The notes below the pieces were generated by a model, which was given only the letters and a program-made list of their open reading frames with translations, made no database searches and was not told the DNA's origin. From JAXMCK01 sp046349395 (GTDB lineage: Bacteria > Pseudomonadota > Alphaproteobacteria > Geminicoccales > Geminicoccaceae): a stretch of DNA of 64,000 nt. The stretch is taken from the NCBI GenBank assembly GCA_046349395.1, contig JAXMCK010000005.1:827353-891352 (forward strand), given 5' to 3'. Positions within the stretch are counted from its first letter, which is position 1, and each line of letters begins with the position of its first letter. This document shows positions 14,737 to 21,730 of this stretch, in pieces. A program made the position numbers and the translations under genes.

Positions 14737-15003
14737 CTACTCACAACGCAATGTTGCGTCGGTCATTCGCAGCAGTTCAAGGTAATGCCGTACCGTTATC
14801 CGCCACGCCTTTGTAAGTTTGCCATGCTGGTACCGCCCGTTCCGCTCGCCACATGGCGCCCCGCCCTTTCCGCCGTGCATGCGACATACGCCCTTCCCAC
14901 GCAGCGCTGGCGCCCGGCAGGGCTGCCTCGTGCGCTTCGATTTTGCCCTGCAACGGGGCGCTGCATTCATCATTTCGACAAGGTGCAAGGGGTTGATGGG
15001 CAC
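14737..15003 (-). CDS. Small HGG-motif protein of mobile elements
   Basis: An 88-residue protein with a compact cysteine/histidine-bearing motif: CRAKSKRTRQPCRAPALRG followed by KGVCRMHGGKGGAPCGERNG and then YQHG. This C-x-C...C-x-MHGG-x-GG-x-P-x-G-x-x-N-G-x-x-x-HG pattern recurs in small proteins of phages and islands in alphaproteobacteria (compare the 'HGGxSTG' group); the cysteines and histidine may bind zinc. The GTG start at 15003 overlaps the TAG stop of the upstream gene (TAGTG), and GGAG lies seven bases upstream. Its biochemical role is not known to me. Confidence 0.7.
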   Translation of the reverse strand: MPINPLHLVEMMNAAPRCRAKSKRTRQPCRAPALRGKGVCRMHGGKGGAPCGERNGRYQHGKLTKAWRITVRHYLELLRMTDATLRCE

Positions 15004-15407
15004 TACCCCTCTCCGTCATCTGCCGTGAAGCGCCGCACCTGAACGACCACGGCGCCGCCCTTCGCACCGCCCCGCAAGCGCGCCAGCGCCTCGGCTGCCT
15101 GGATCGCGCGGCAGGTCAGACGGTCGGCCATCTTGAGATGATCGTGCCTGAAGCGGTCGACTTGCTGACGCCGGCCCGCCGCAATCTCTGAGGCTGCCGC
15201 GTCGGTGAGCGCCACGAACAGGGCGCCGATCCGGGCTTCTATTGCATTCCCGAGATTGAGATCGGCGACCTCGGCCAGCGCGTCGGCCTCGCCTTGCGGA
15301 CCGGAGCCGCGGGCCTGGGCAATGAGGCGCCCGGCCGAAACTACTGGCGACCTCGCTTGCACCGGCACGGTCACGGCATTGTCCGCCGCTTCTATCGTCT
15401 GCTTCAT
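15003..15407 (-). CDS. Small helical protein of the element operon, unknown function
   Basis: A 134-residue, mostly helical, alanine-rich protein with a basic segment (GRRQQVDRFRHDHLKMADRLTCRAIQAAEALARLRGG). The ATG at 15407 overlaps the stop of the upstream gene as ATGA, so I prefer it to a start 57 bp upstream. Its stop in turn overlaps the next gene's GTG. The tight coupling indicates that it works with its neighbours, but the sequence gives no function. Confidence 0.65.
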   Translation of the reverse strand: MKQTIEAADNAVTVPVQARSPVVSAGRLIAQARGSGPQGEADALAEVADLNLGNAIEARIGALFVALTDAAASEIAAGRRQQVDRFRHDHLKMADRLTCRAIQAAEALARLRGGAKGGAVVVQVRRFTADDGEG

Positions 15408-15682
15408 TCCGTTGCACTCCGCCCCGTCATACCGTCGTATGAACGCCAATAACAATCCGCGCACAGATCAAAGGGAGCCAACGGCCCAAGCTGGTGACAG
15501 GACCCACAGCACCCGTACGGCCACATGCCCACGGGCAGGGTCGCGACTAGATCGGCCTTCCTGAGGCGGATCTCCGGTAGGGCGGCTGGCGGCAGGTCGC
15601 CACGGCAGTAGAGGTCGGCCCCATCCGTCCGGACGACTACACCCGCCTCGCATATCCGACGCAGCACCGCGGAGGCGCTCAT
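15404..15682 (-). CDS. Small protein with TubC-N-like helical region and CxxC zinc-knuckle-like C-terminus
   Basis: A 92-residue protein. Residues 1-50 (LRRICEAGVVVRTDGADLYCRGDLPPAALPEIRLRKADLVATL) follow the pattern of the small TubC N-terminal docking-like domain often found in mobile-element proteins. The C-terminal part has CCGSCHQLGPLAPFDLCADCYW, two CxxC pairs that could bind zinc. Start and stop both overlap neighbours as ATGA. It may be an accessory to the DUF3631 ATPase encoded immediately upstream; this is inference from coupling. Confidence 0.65.
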   Translation of the reverse strand: MSASAVLRRICEAGVVVRTDGADLYCRGDLPPAALPEIRLRKADLVATLPVGMWPYGCCGSCHQLGPLAPFDLCADCYWRSYDGMTGRSATE

Positions 15683-17229
15683 AAGCGTTGCTCACCCGGC
15701 AGGAGCATTGCCGCTGCATTCCATGCGCCCGCATCCTGTCGGCTCGACAACCCGTCCACCTGTCCAGAAGCCGCGCCGCTGCTGGGTTTTGGCGCATGCT
15801 CAACCCGTCCAGCCGGGGCCATCCCTGGACGGATCGCAGCAGCCCGAAAAGCCGCGCCGCTGCTGGGTTCTGGACGCATGGACGGGTCGCAGGGGCCTTC
15901 CGCGGGCAGGTAGCGGCTCCAAGCATCGAGAAAGGCGCCGCGGTCGTAGCCGCGCCTGCGATCTCGCCAGCCGTGGGACCGGCTTGAGCTTATGGCGTAC
16001 GGCTTGAGCAGATCGGCGAGCTTCTTCTCGGATAGCGGCCTGCCGCGGCTCGCTTCCGGCCACGGGCGTTCGGTCATGTCCGCCAACTTGGCGACGATCT
16101 CCTGCGTCCCGATCCAGTCCGTGCCGCGGCTCTCTTCGAAGATGGCGCGAATATCCTCCAGCAGCATGGTGCCCCAGGCGTCATCGTCGGCGCCGGCCGA
16201 AAGAAGCAATGCCGCGTTGCGGGCGCGCTGCGCCCATTGCGGCCCGCCTAGGTCGGCAATGGCGAGTAAGGGCCGCCAGTTGTCCGCGGCTCTGTCGTGA
16301 AGCCTGCCGGGAACGTCGGGATCAGCACCGGCGAGCGCGCCCCGCTGGTCGGACGCCCATCGTGCAAGTAGACGCAGCATGTCGTCGAACCCGGCGGCAC
16401 GATCTACCCGCCAGCGCTCAACAGCTTCGTTGGGCGCCTTCCTGCGTAGCTCGATCCGCACGCTTCGGTCGGCAAGTGTGCCGGGGATCTTGCCGATGGC
16501 GGCTATGGCGAGCGGACAGAACGTCCGAAAGGCTCGGACCTCGTGATTGTCGCCGACAGTGCGCGTGACGGTTCCGGTCGACCGATGCCCCGAATTGAGC
16601 ACGCCGCGAAGGTCGTCATTGGCGGCAAGGAACGTGTCAGCCTCGTCAATCAGGAGCGTCGGCCTGTGCTCCGCAATGACCCGGAACACCGCTGCCGTGG
16701 TCACATTGCTGACCAATAGCTGACGGGGCACAAGTGCGGCGACGATCTCCAGCGTCGTCGTCTTTCCGCACCGCTTCTCGGGCGACAGGATGGCAAGGCG
16801 CGGCGTCACGGGATGCACGTCGAATACCCAGGCGTGCGCGATCCAGAGCGCCAGCGCCGCGTCGGAGCCGGCGGGCAGCACGATATAGCGCCGTACCGTC
16901 GCCGTGATGCTGTCGAGCAGTTCCGCCGTGCTGACTGGGTACGGCCAGGGCTCGATCTCCGGCCATTCCAAAGGCTCGCCCGAACCAGCGTCTGCGCTGC
17001 CAGGTCTGGCGGCCTTCACGGCATTGTCGAGCGTGCTCAGTTGGATGCCGAGGCGCTTGGCCTCGCCCTTCCGTGCACGGTCGTAATCGACAGGCGACAG
17101 CCCCGCGAGCCGGGCCACGGTAGCGTCAAAGTCCGTGTCTACTGGCGATGCGCTGGCGTCATCGTCCGCGTAGCCGAGCGGCGGCTCACGGAGAGCGGCA
17201 GCCCGGTCGATGCCATCCGGCGCGGTCAT
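15679..17229 (-). CDS. DUF3631-type P-loop ATPase, probable replication or maintenance protein of the element
   Basis: A 516-residue protein with a P-loop ATPase core: Walker A SPEKRCGKTTTL (about 149-160), Walker B TLLIDEADTF (about 191-200), then VLNSGHRSTGTVTRT and RAFRTFCPLAIAAIGKIPGTLADRSVRIELRRK, the typical DUF3631 block with a sensor arginine. This family accompanies plasmid, phage and island replication modules and resembles primase-helicase ATPases. The C-terminal ~70 residues are low complexity and contain two copies of a PSSGAA motif encoded by a 24-bp direct repeat. Both gene ends overlap neighbours as ATGA. DNA-helicase or initiator activity is inference from family and context. 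Confidence 0.8.
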   Translation of the reverse strand: MTAPDGIDRAAALREPPLGYADDDASASPVDTDFDATVARLAGLSPVDYDRARKGEAKRLGIQLSTLDNAVKAARPGSADAGSGEPLEWPEIEPWPYPVSTAELLDSITATVRRYIVLPAGSDAALALWIAHAWVFDVHPVTPRLAILSPEKRCGKTTTLEIVAALVPRQLLVSNVTTAAVFRVIAEHRPTLLIDEADTFLAANDDLRGVLNSGHRSTGTVTRTVGDNHEVRAFRTFCPLAIAAIGKIPGTLADRSVRIELRRKAPNEAVERWRVDRAAGFDDMLRLLARWASDQRGALAGADPDVPGRLHDRAADNWRPLLAIADLGGPQWAQRARNAALLLSAGADDDAWGTMLLEDIRAIFEESRGTDWIGTQEIVAKLADMTERPWPEASRGRPLSEKKLADLLKPYAISSSRSHGWRDRRRGYDRGAFLDAWSRYLPAEGPCDPSMRPEPSSGAAFRAAAIRPGMAPAGRVEHAPKPSSGAASGQVDGLSSRQDAGAWNAAAMLLPGEQRL

Positions 17230-17561
17230 GGCTGACCCTCCGCCGGACGTGGCGCGTAGCAGAGCGCGCTACGCATCTGCTGATAGGCCAGGGCGAGTGC
17301 CCAAAGCCCGTTCCTGAGCCCGTCCTCGGCGTCTACAGCGGCGTCGAGATTTGCGCTGTCGGCAATCCCGGCGGCAGCAGCGCGGCGGGCATCGGTGAAC
17401 GCGGATCTCAGTGTATCGAGATGCGAAACGACAGCGTCGAACGCGTCGGAGGTCTCGCGGAATAGCCGCTCTGCGGCGCGCTTCGGAATATTCAGCAAAG
17501 GATCGGGAGAAGGCGTGCGCACGGAGCGCGATCTCTGTATATTCACGGCGTTGTCCTTCAT
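17226..17561 (-). CDS. Small protein of the element operon, unknown function
   Basis: A 111-residue, helix-rich protein starting at an ATG (17561) and overlapping the ATPase gene by ATGA. The middle (LFRETSDAFDAVVSHLDTLRSAFTDARRAAAAG) could form a coiled coil. A longer open frame to 17720 is possible, but its extra residues are Arg/Pro-rich and look non-coding, and the 70 bp before 17561 would otherwise be lost as spacer. No family is recognised. The coupling suggests a partner for the ATPase. Confidence 0.55.
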   Translation of the reverse strand: MKDNAVNIQRSRSVRTPSPDPLLNIPKRAAERLFRETSDAFDAVVSHLDTLRSAFTDARRAAAAGIADSANLDAAVDAEDGLRNGLWALALAYQQMRSALCYAPRPAEGQP

Positions 17562-17631
17562 GCCCCGCTGTGGACTGGCCTCCTGGCGGGGCAATTCATT
17601 CACGGTGTGGGCGAGGCGCTGGCGTAGGCGC

Positions 17632-17976
17632 TTAGGCGGCCAAGGCTCGCGTCGGCGGATCGGCGCCGGTCTCGTTTTCGACAGCCCCCGGGAAAGACGG
17701 CAGGGCCTCGTAGGGCTCACGGCGGAGCCCGCCGCGGTCGCGTTCCTTCACCGTCCACCGCGCCGCCTCGCCCACCGTCGAGCGAAGCGCGGGGCCGTTC
17801 GCTCCGACGTGCCGCGCCCGGATCTCCGTGTTCGGGTCAGCCCCGTCACGTAGGAGAACACGCGCAGCATCGAAGAACGGTTGCCGACTGACCGTCAGGC
17901 AGCGAGCGCCCAGCATCGCGCGATAGAAGCCCGGCCGCCCCGGCTCCGGCTCCAGGTCCAAGCTCAACGCGCTCAT
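17632..17976 (-). CDS. Conserved small hypothetical protein of alphaproteobacterial elements
   Basis: A 114-residue protein beginning MSALSLDLEPEPGRPGFYRAML, followed by LTVSRQPFFDAARVLLRDGADPNTEIRARHVG and LRSTVGEAARWTVKE. This pattern (short beta region, 'SRQPFxDAARxLL', 'RSTVGxAAxxTV') recurs in small proteins near integrases in alphaproteobacteria, as far as I recall. The start overlaps the stop of the HTH gene upstream as ATGA. No catalytic residues stand out; function unknown. Confidence 0.65.
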   Translation of the reverse strand: MSALSLDLEPEPGRPGFYRAMLGARCLTVSRQPFFDAARVLLRDGADPNTEIRARHVGANGPALRSTVGEAARWTVKERDRGGLRREPYEALPSFPGAVENETGADPPTRALAA

Positions 17977-18197
17977 TGCGACTTCGCCGATGCGAGCAGC
18001 GCAAGGAGGTCGGCACGGGGGATCAACGTGCGCGAGCCCAACTTGCACGGCGTGATGCGACCCTCGCGGATCAGGCGATAGATTAGATCACGGCTGCAGC
18101 CGAGTTCTTGAGCAGCGCCCTTTACACTGGTCGCCATCGGCGAGGGCGTCGTCTCCGCGCCGATCGACAGCGTGGTAATGCCTTGGCCAGTGATCAC
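17973..18197 (-). CDS. HTH (excisionase/AlpA-like) DNA-binding protein 1
   Basis: A 74-residue protein whose C-terminal 50 residues form a MerR-type winged helix of the excisionase (HTH_17) class: SVKGAAQELGCSRDLIYRLIREGRITPCKLGSRTLIPRADLLALL. The GTG start at 18197 overlaps the stop of the upstream HTH gene as GTGA, which decides the start. Such proteins act as excisionases or as activators of the integrase or operon in P4-like islands. Which role applies here cannot be read from the sequence. Confidence 0.8.
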   Translation of the reverse strand: MITGQGITTLSIGAETTPSPMATSVKGAAQELGCSRDLIYRLIREGRITPCKLGSRTLIPRADLLALLASAKSQ

Positions 18198-18421
18198 GCT
18201 GCCTGCTCCGCGTCCATAACCTTGCGGGTCATTTCGGCGGCACGCCTGCTGTACGCTCGCAAGTCGCCGAGGCGGTACAGGCACTTTCCGTCAGGCGTCC
18301 TGTCACCTAGCGGTATGTTGCCAGCAAACACGAGGCTTTGAAGATCACGAATTGAAATGGCGAGGTAGTTGGCGGCCTTGATCTCGGTGAGCCGCATTTC
18401 GTCGTCAGCGTGGTAGATCAT
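18194..18421 (-). CDS. HTH (AlpA/excisionase-like) DNA-binding protein 2
   Basis: A 75-residue protein with a second, more divergent excisionase-like fold: RLTEIKAANYLAISIRDLQSLVFAGNIPLGDRTPDGKCLYRLGDLRAYSRR. It is the first gene of the tightly overlapped run and lies just downstream of two inverted repeats (18429-18490) that could be its operator. Two different HTH proteins in tandem may divide excision and operon control between them, as AlpA and Xis do in other islands; that is inference. Confidence 0.7.
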   Translation of the reverse strand: MIYHADDEMRLTEIKAANYLAISIRDLQSLVFAGNIPLGDRTPDGKCLYRLGDLRAYSRRAAEMTRKVMDAEQAA

Positions 18422-18428
18422 ACGCGCT

Positions 18429-18490
18429 CCAGCATGTTGCTGGCGGCGTGATGACAGATCCGTTTTCCAGAATCCTTCCGGTCATTCTGG
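18429..18490. promoter_or_regulatory. Two inverted repeats upstream of the element operon
   Basis: CCAGCA-TGT-TGCTGG (18429-18443) and CCAGAAT-n10-ATTCTGG (18467-18490) lie in the 78-bp gap between the end of the 18500-19090 gene and the first HTH gene. They could be operators for the HTH proteins, or the larger one a terminator for the upstream gene, although it has no U-tract. Confidence 0.45.
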
Positions 18491-18499
18491 AACGAGCTG

Positions 18500-19090
18500 C
18501 TATCCGCCGGCTTCGAGTACGCCAGCCAATTGGAGCAACACGTCGTGAGGCGCGAGCGGAGCAAACGCGCGCACGTATTCGTCGTACTTCCGGCGCTCCT
18601 CACTGCTGACCCGGCTGTTCCGCCGCTTAATCGCTTCGCGCCACGTCGTCGGCGATTGCGGCTTCTCATCAGAGATGAGCATGGCAATCTCGGCCCTAGC
18701 GTGCTTCTCGCGCCATCCCCATCCAATCAATACTTCCAGCGCTGCCGCGCAGGCCGCCTTCTTCGTCGTGCGGCTTGGCCCAGCAGGAGGGCCATTATTC
18801 AACGGGGTATAGATGAGGAACTCAGGCGGTCGGCGCTGTTCCTTGACGGCCAGCAAGCCAAGGCGCAGCTCATCGATAGGTTCTGCCAGCAGCCAACGAC
18901 AGCCTGGATCCATCTCTCCCAGCGCCTTGGAAAACTCGAATAACATTACCTCAAGCGATCTCAATTTTTCGCGCTTCGTTGTTTCGTCATCTGTGTAAGT
19001 TTTGTTAAAGGCAAGGGCCGCGCACCTTAGTTGATGCAAATCGACCAAGCCCTCAATTCTTTGTCCCTCGCCGATCTCTTTGTCGTCCAT
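18500..19090 (-). CDS. Uncharacterised protein of the element, lower GC
   Basis: A 196-residue protein beginning MDDKEIGEGQRIEGLVDLHQLRCAALAFNKTY. The C-terminal part includes AACAAALEVLIGWGWREKHARAEIAMLI and WREAIKRRNSRVSSEERRKYDEYVRAFA, both strongly helical. I chose the ATG at 19090 because GGAGAG lies six bases upstream; a longer frame reaches 19195 without a clear ribosome site. Its base composition is clearly less GC-rich than its neighbours, pointing to a different origin. It lies between the integrase and the operon, all in the same direction. No family is recognised. Confidence 0.65.
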   Translation of the reverse strand: MDDKEIGEGQRIEGLVDLHQLRCAALAFNKTYTDDETTKREKLRSLEVMLFEFSKALGEMDPGCRWLLAEPIDELRLGLLAVKEQRRPPEFLIYTPLNNGPPAGPSRTTKKAACAAALEVLIGWGWREKHARAEIAMLISDEKPQSPTTWREAIKRRNSRVSSEERRKYDEYVRAFAPLAPHDVLLQLAGVLEAGG

Positions 19091-19172
19091 GAATCTCTCC
19101 AGTGACGAGGCAGCAGCGGCGCAGGCCTCGGCGTGTGCTGCGGTGACGCGAAGGCTCAGAACGAATCTGGCG

Positions 19173-20456
19173 TTAGGCACTCCGCCGGAGCGCAACTACG
19201 TCGTTTAGCCCACAGGAAGCGCCCGTTAAGCGCATTAGGTCGTCTGCCCACCGCTCCAGAGCGTCGCGCTTCTCGGCCGCGTACGAGTGGCGGTTGTATA
19301 CGCCCGCAACCCCTGCGCGCGCGCCGGTCATGTGATTGAGCACCGCCTCAACGACGTGCGGCTGAACGCCGAGGGCGTGGAGTTTGGTGCTGGCCGTCCT
19401 GCGTAGATCGTGGGGCACTGTGGGCGCCATGCCGATCTTGCGAATGAGCGCCGCGAACGCCCGGTCAGTCGCATCACGCCGGAGATGCCGGACCTTCACG
19501 TCGTCGCCGATGTGCCAGCCCGGGAACACGTACTCGGACGGCTGCTGTTCACCGTGCCGCTTGGTCCGCCGCTGCATCCGAAGGGCGGCATTCGCCAGCG
19601 CCTGACGGAACAGAGACACCGCGAGATCAGACAGCGGGACCTCATGCGCAAGCCCGTTCTTTGAGTGCTCGGCAGGGATGACCCACACCTTCGCGGCCAG
19701 ATCCAAGTCGCCCTTGCGGGCGGCCACAACCTCGCCGAGCCGACAAGCGGTGAGAAGTTGGAGCCGCAGCGCCAGCGTCATCCGTTCGTCGCTCAGAAGC
19801 TCCAGAGCGTGCCAGAGACGGGCGATTTCGGCATCGTCGAGCGCGCGGGCGCGGCTCTGCTCGATAACGGGCTTTTCCAGCCGATCGGCCGGGCTGTGCT
19901 CGATCCACCCCCAACTCACCGCCTTGCCGAACATGCGTTGCAGCGTGGCGTAGATGCGGTTGACGCTGACGCCGCTCGTACCCTTCCCCGCCATCACCTT
20001 CTGCAGCTTGCCGTGCAGTAGGTCGGAGAGGTCGCGCCGGGTCACTTCCACGACCTTGCGCGAGCCGAGCGTCGGCAGAATGTCGACCGTGATACGGCGC
20101 TGTTCCTCGGCAGCCGTGCGCAGCTTTGAGCCGTGCCGCTCCATGTAGGCTTCGGCGAGATCCGCCACCTTCTCTTTCGCGGGCCGTGCGTCCGCCGGGT
20201 CCTGCCCACGCTCCAGCTTCTGCTGGGCCGTGGCGAGCAGCGAGCGAGCGTCGGCGAGCGACGTTGCCGGGTAGCCTTTGCCGAGGGTCAGGCGCTTCTG
20301 CGTGCCGTTCGGAGCCCGGTAGCGCCACACCCACGACTTTGCGCCGTTGGGGCTGACACGGAGCGCGAGCCCGCCCGGCTCCGCAATCTCGTACCGGGTA
20401 TCTGCGGCCTTGGCCTGCGAGACCACCACATCCATGAGCCGCTTACGCTTCGCCAT
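19173..20456 (-). CDS. P4-type tyrosine integrase
   Basis: Site-specific recombinase of 427 residues that would integrate and excise the element at tRNA-Thr. The N-terminal ~85 residues are the P4-type arm-binding domain (DUF4102: LALRVSPNGAKSWVWRYRAPNGTQKRLTLGKGYPATSLADAR), followed by a core-binding SAM-like domain and the catalytic domain. Catalytic residues visible by position are R239 (TACRLGE), H349 and R352 (HDLRRT), H375 and Y387 (GVYNRHSY). It begins 180 bp inside attR and reads away from it, so it is not adjacent to the intact tRNA, the reverse of the commonest layout. The direct repeats at 20472-20494 lie directly upstream and may bind it, linking integration to autoregulation. Confidence 0.95.
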   Translation of the reverse strand: MAKRKRLMDVVVSQAKAADTRYEIAEPGGLALRVSPNGAKSWVWRYRAPNGTQKRLTLGKGYPATSLADARSLLATAQQKLERGQDPADARPAKEKVADLAEAYMERHGSKLRTAAEEQRRITVDILPTLGSRKVVEVTRRDLSDLLHGKLQKVMAGKGTSGVSVNRIYATLQRMFGKAVSWGWIEHSPADRLEKPVIEQSRARALDDAEIARLWHALELLSDERMTLALRLQLLTACRLGEVVAARKGDLDLAAKVWVIPAEHSKNGLAHEVPLSDLAVSLFRQALANAALRMQRRTKRHGEQQPSEYVFPGWHIGDDVKVRHLRRDATDRAFAALIRKIGMAPTVPHDLRRTASTKLHALGVQPHVVEAVLNHMTGARAGVAGVYNRHSYAAEKRDALERWADDLMRLTGASCGLNDVVALRRSA

Positions 20457-20471
20457 ATCGCATGCCGTCCC

Positions 20472-20494
20472 GCTGGGTCACACGCTGGGTCACA
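20472..20494 (+). repeat. Right pair of 11-bp direct repeats, candidate arm sites upstream of the integrase
   Basis: GCTGGGTCACA occurs at 20472-20482 and again at 20484-20494, with the same 12-bp period and orientation as the left pair at 12835-12857. The pair lies 15 bp upstream of the integrase start, so binding there could also repress the integrase promoter. Confidence 0.7.
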
Positions 20495-20636
20495 GAAACG
20501 GTCGCATTGGTGAGCGACACGAAGCGACGACCAGCGACAACACGCGACGGTGTATCTCACGATTTCAATGGTTTGTCCACGACGGCACAGGCAATCAGCG
20601 CCGCCGAACGACGGCCAGCGACAGAATGAAATCCGA

Positions 20637-20682
20637 CTTGTAAGCGGGAGGTCGGGGGTTCAAGTCCCTCCGCCGGCACCAC
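20637..20682 (+). repeat. attR core repeat (46 bp), isolated tRNA-Thr 3' fragment
   Basis: An exact copy of 12747-12792 that lacks the 5' half of the tRNA, so it cannot encode a tRNA. It marks the right edge of the element and lies 4 bp from the stop codon of the AraC-type regulator. Confidence 0.92.
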
Positions 20683-20686
20683 GACA

Positions 20687-21730
20687 TCAGGCGCTCGGGC
20701 CTTCCCGGCCATTCACCCGTGCCGCAGCGCACCGCCCGCGGATGGTCGCCGGCGATACGGTCATGGCCACGTGCGGGCAACGGTCCACCGACGGGCTGTG
20801 GCCCGTCCACCGCCGGTAGGCGTGGGTGAAGGCGCCGGCCTCCGAGAAACCCAGCCGGGCCGCCATCATCGCCACGGTGAGATCGGTGTGGCGGACCATC
20901 TCCATGGCAGTCCGCCGCCGCAGATCGTCGACGAGCGTCCGGTAGCCGCCGAGTGTGGCGATGTCGGCCGCAAGCTCCGTTCGCCCGACGTGCATCTTAC
21001 GCGCCAGCCGATCGAGGCTCGGGACGCCTTTCTGCAGGTGCAGGAGCAGCGCGCCTTCGATGCGGGTGCGGCGAACGGCCCGGCGTGCGGCGAAGGCCGT
21101 GGCCTGCCGCTGCCAATAGGGCCGCAACGTCTCGCAGAGCCGGACATCGGCATCCTGGACCGGGGCACGCAGATGGCGCGCTGGGAAGCGCACGAAGGCG
21201 AAGGGATGCTCGGCACTCAGCGGGAACGGGACCTCGCGGGCGAGCATGGGCACTGCGCCACCGTCGGCGACGGCGATCCCAGCACGCGACGGGACGAATC
21301 CCGGCCCGAGCAGATCCCGCAGCAGCACCAGCATGAGTCGTAGGCCCAGGACACTGCTCAGGCCAGGAATGGAGCCGGTGTGGACGAGCATTGCGCCGTC
21401 CTCGTCGTCCGGCACCGTGGCGCACGAGATCGCCTCGGAAACCACCGGGATCAGCGTCGAGAGGATGCACAGCGCCTCGCCGACGGTTGGCGCATTCCGG
21501 GCCGCGTAGCCGACGAGGCCGAATTCCGTCAGGTGGACGGCCCCGACACGCCAGAGAAACAGCGGATCGCCTGAAATCCTGGCCGCTTCTGCGAGAAAGG
21601 CCCGCTCCCGCCACGTCGGGACCCGGACCTCGTCGACTGGGTCGACGTCCAGGCTCAGGCCGTGCGCCTCGGCGAGCGAGTGTGCATCTACGCCAAGTCT
21701 CTCGAGCCGGGTCGCCGCGAGACGCACCAC
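20687..21730 (-). CDS. AraC-family transcriptional regulator with arabinose-binding-like N-terminal domain
   Basis: A regulator of about 347 residues from the GTG at 21730. The N-terminal ~200 residues match the Arabinose_bd/OruR-type domain (LERLGVDAHSLAEAHGL...DPLFLWRVGAVHLTEFGLVGYAARNAPTVGEALCILSTLIPVVSEAISC), and the C-terminal ~90 residues carry the two AraC helix-turn-helix motifs ending in VAMMAARLGFSEAGAFTHAYRRWTGHSP. The frame stays open 91 codons further upstream, but that part looks non-coding, and the true start is uncertain. The ligand is unknown. Its 3' end abuts attR, so the element inserted between tRNA-Thr and this gene without damaging it. Confidence 0.8.
   Translation of the reverse strand: MVRLAATRLERLGVDAHSLAEAHGLSLDVDPVDEVRVPTWRERAFLAEAARISGDPLFLWRVGAVHLTEFGLVGYAARNAPTVGEALCILSTLIPVVSEAISCATVPDDEDGAMLVHTGSIPGLSSVLGLRLMLVLLRDLLGPGFVPSRAGIAVADGGAVPMLAREVPFPLSAEHPFAFVRFPARHLRAPVQDADVRLCETLRPYWQRQATAFAARRAVRRTRIEGALLLHLQKGVPSLDRLARKMHVGRTELAADIATLGGYRTLVDDLRRRTAMEMVRHTDLTVAMMAARLGFSEAGAFTHAYRRWTGHSPSVDRCPHVAMTVSPATIRGRCAAARVNGREGPSA

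Larger units (their letters stand above)
12747..20682. mobile_element. Integrative element in tRNA-Thr, about 7.9 kb
   Basis: The element is bounded by an exact 46-bp direct repeat: attL inside tRNA-Thr and attR as an isolated tRNA 3' fragment. The repeat-to-repeat distance is 7,890 bp. A P4-type tyrosine integrase lies just inside attR and reads away from it. Twin 11-bp direct repeats lie inside both ends. The contents are a leftward operon of small overlapping genes with HTH proteins and a DUF3631-type ATPase, plus an SRPBCC protein and a membrane protein near the tRNA. No relaxase, terminase, capsid or tail gene is seen, so it is probably a satellite or mobilizable island using functions from elsewhere. 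Parts of the interior are visibly less GC-rich than the flanks. Confidence 0.9.
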
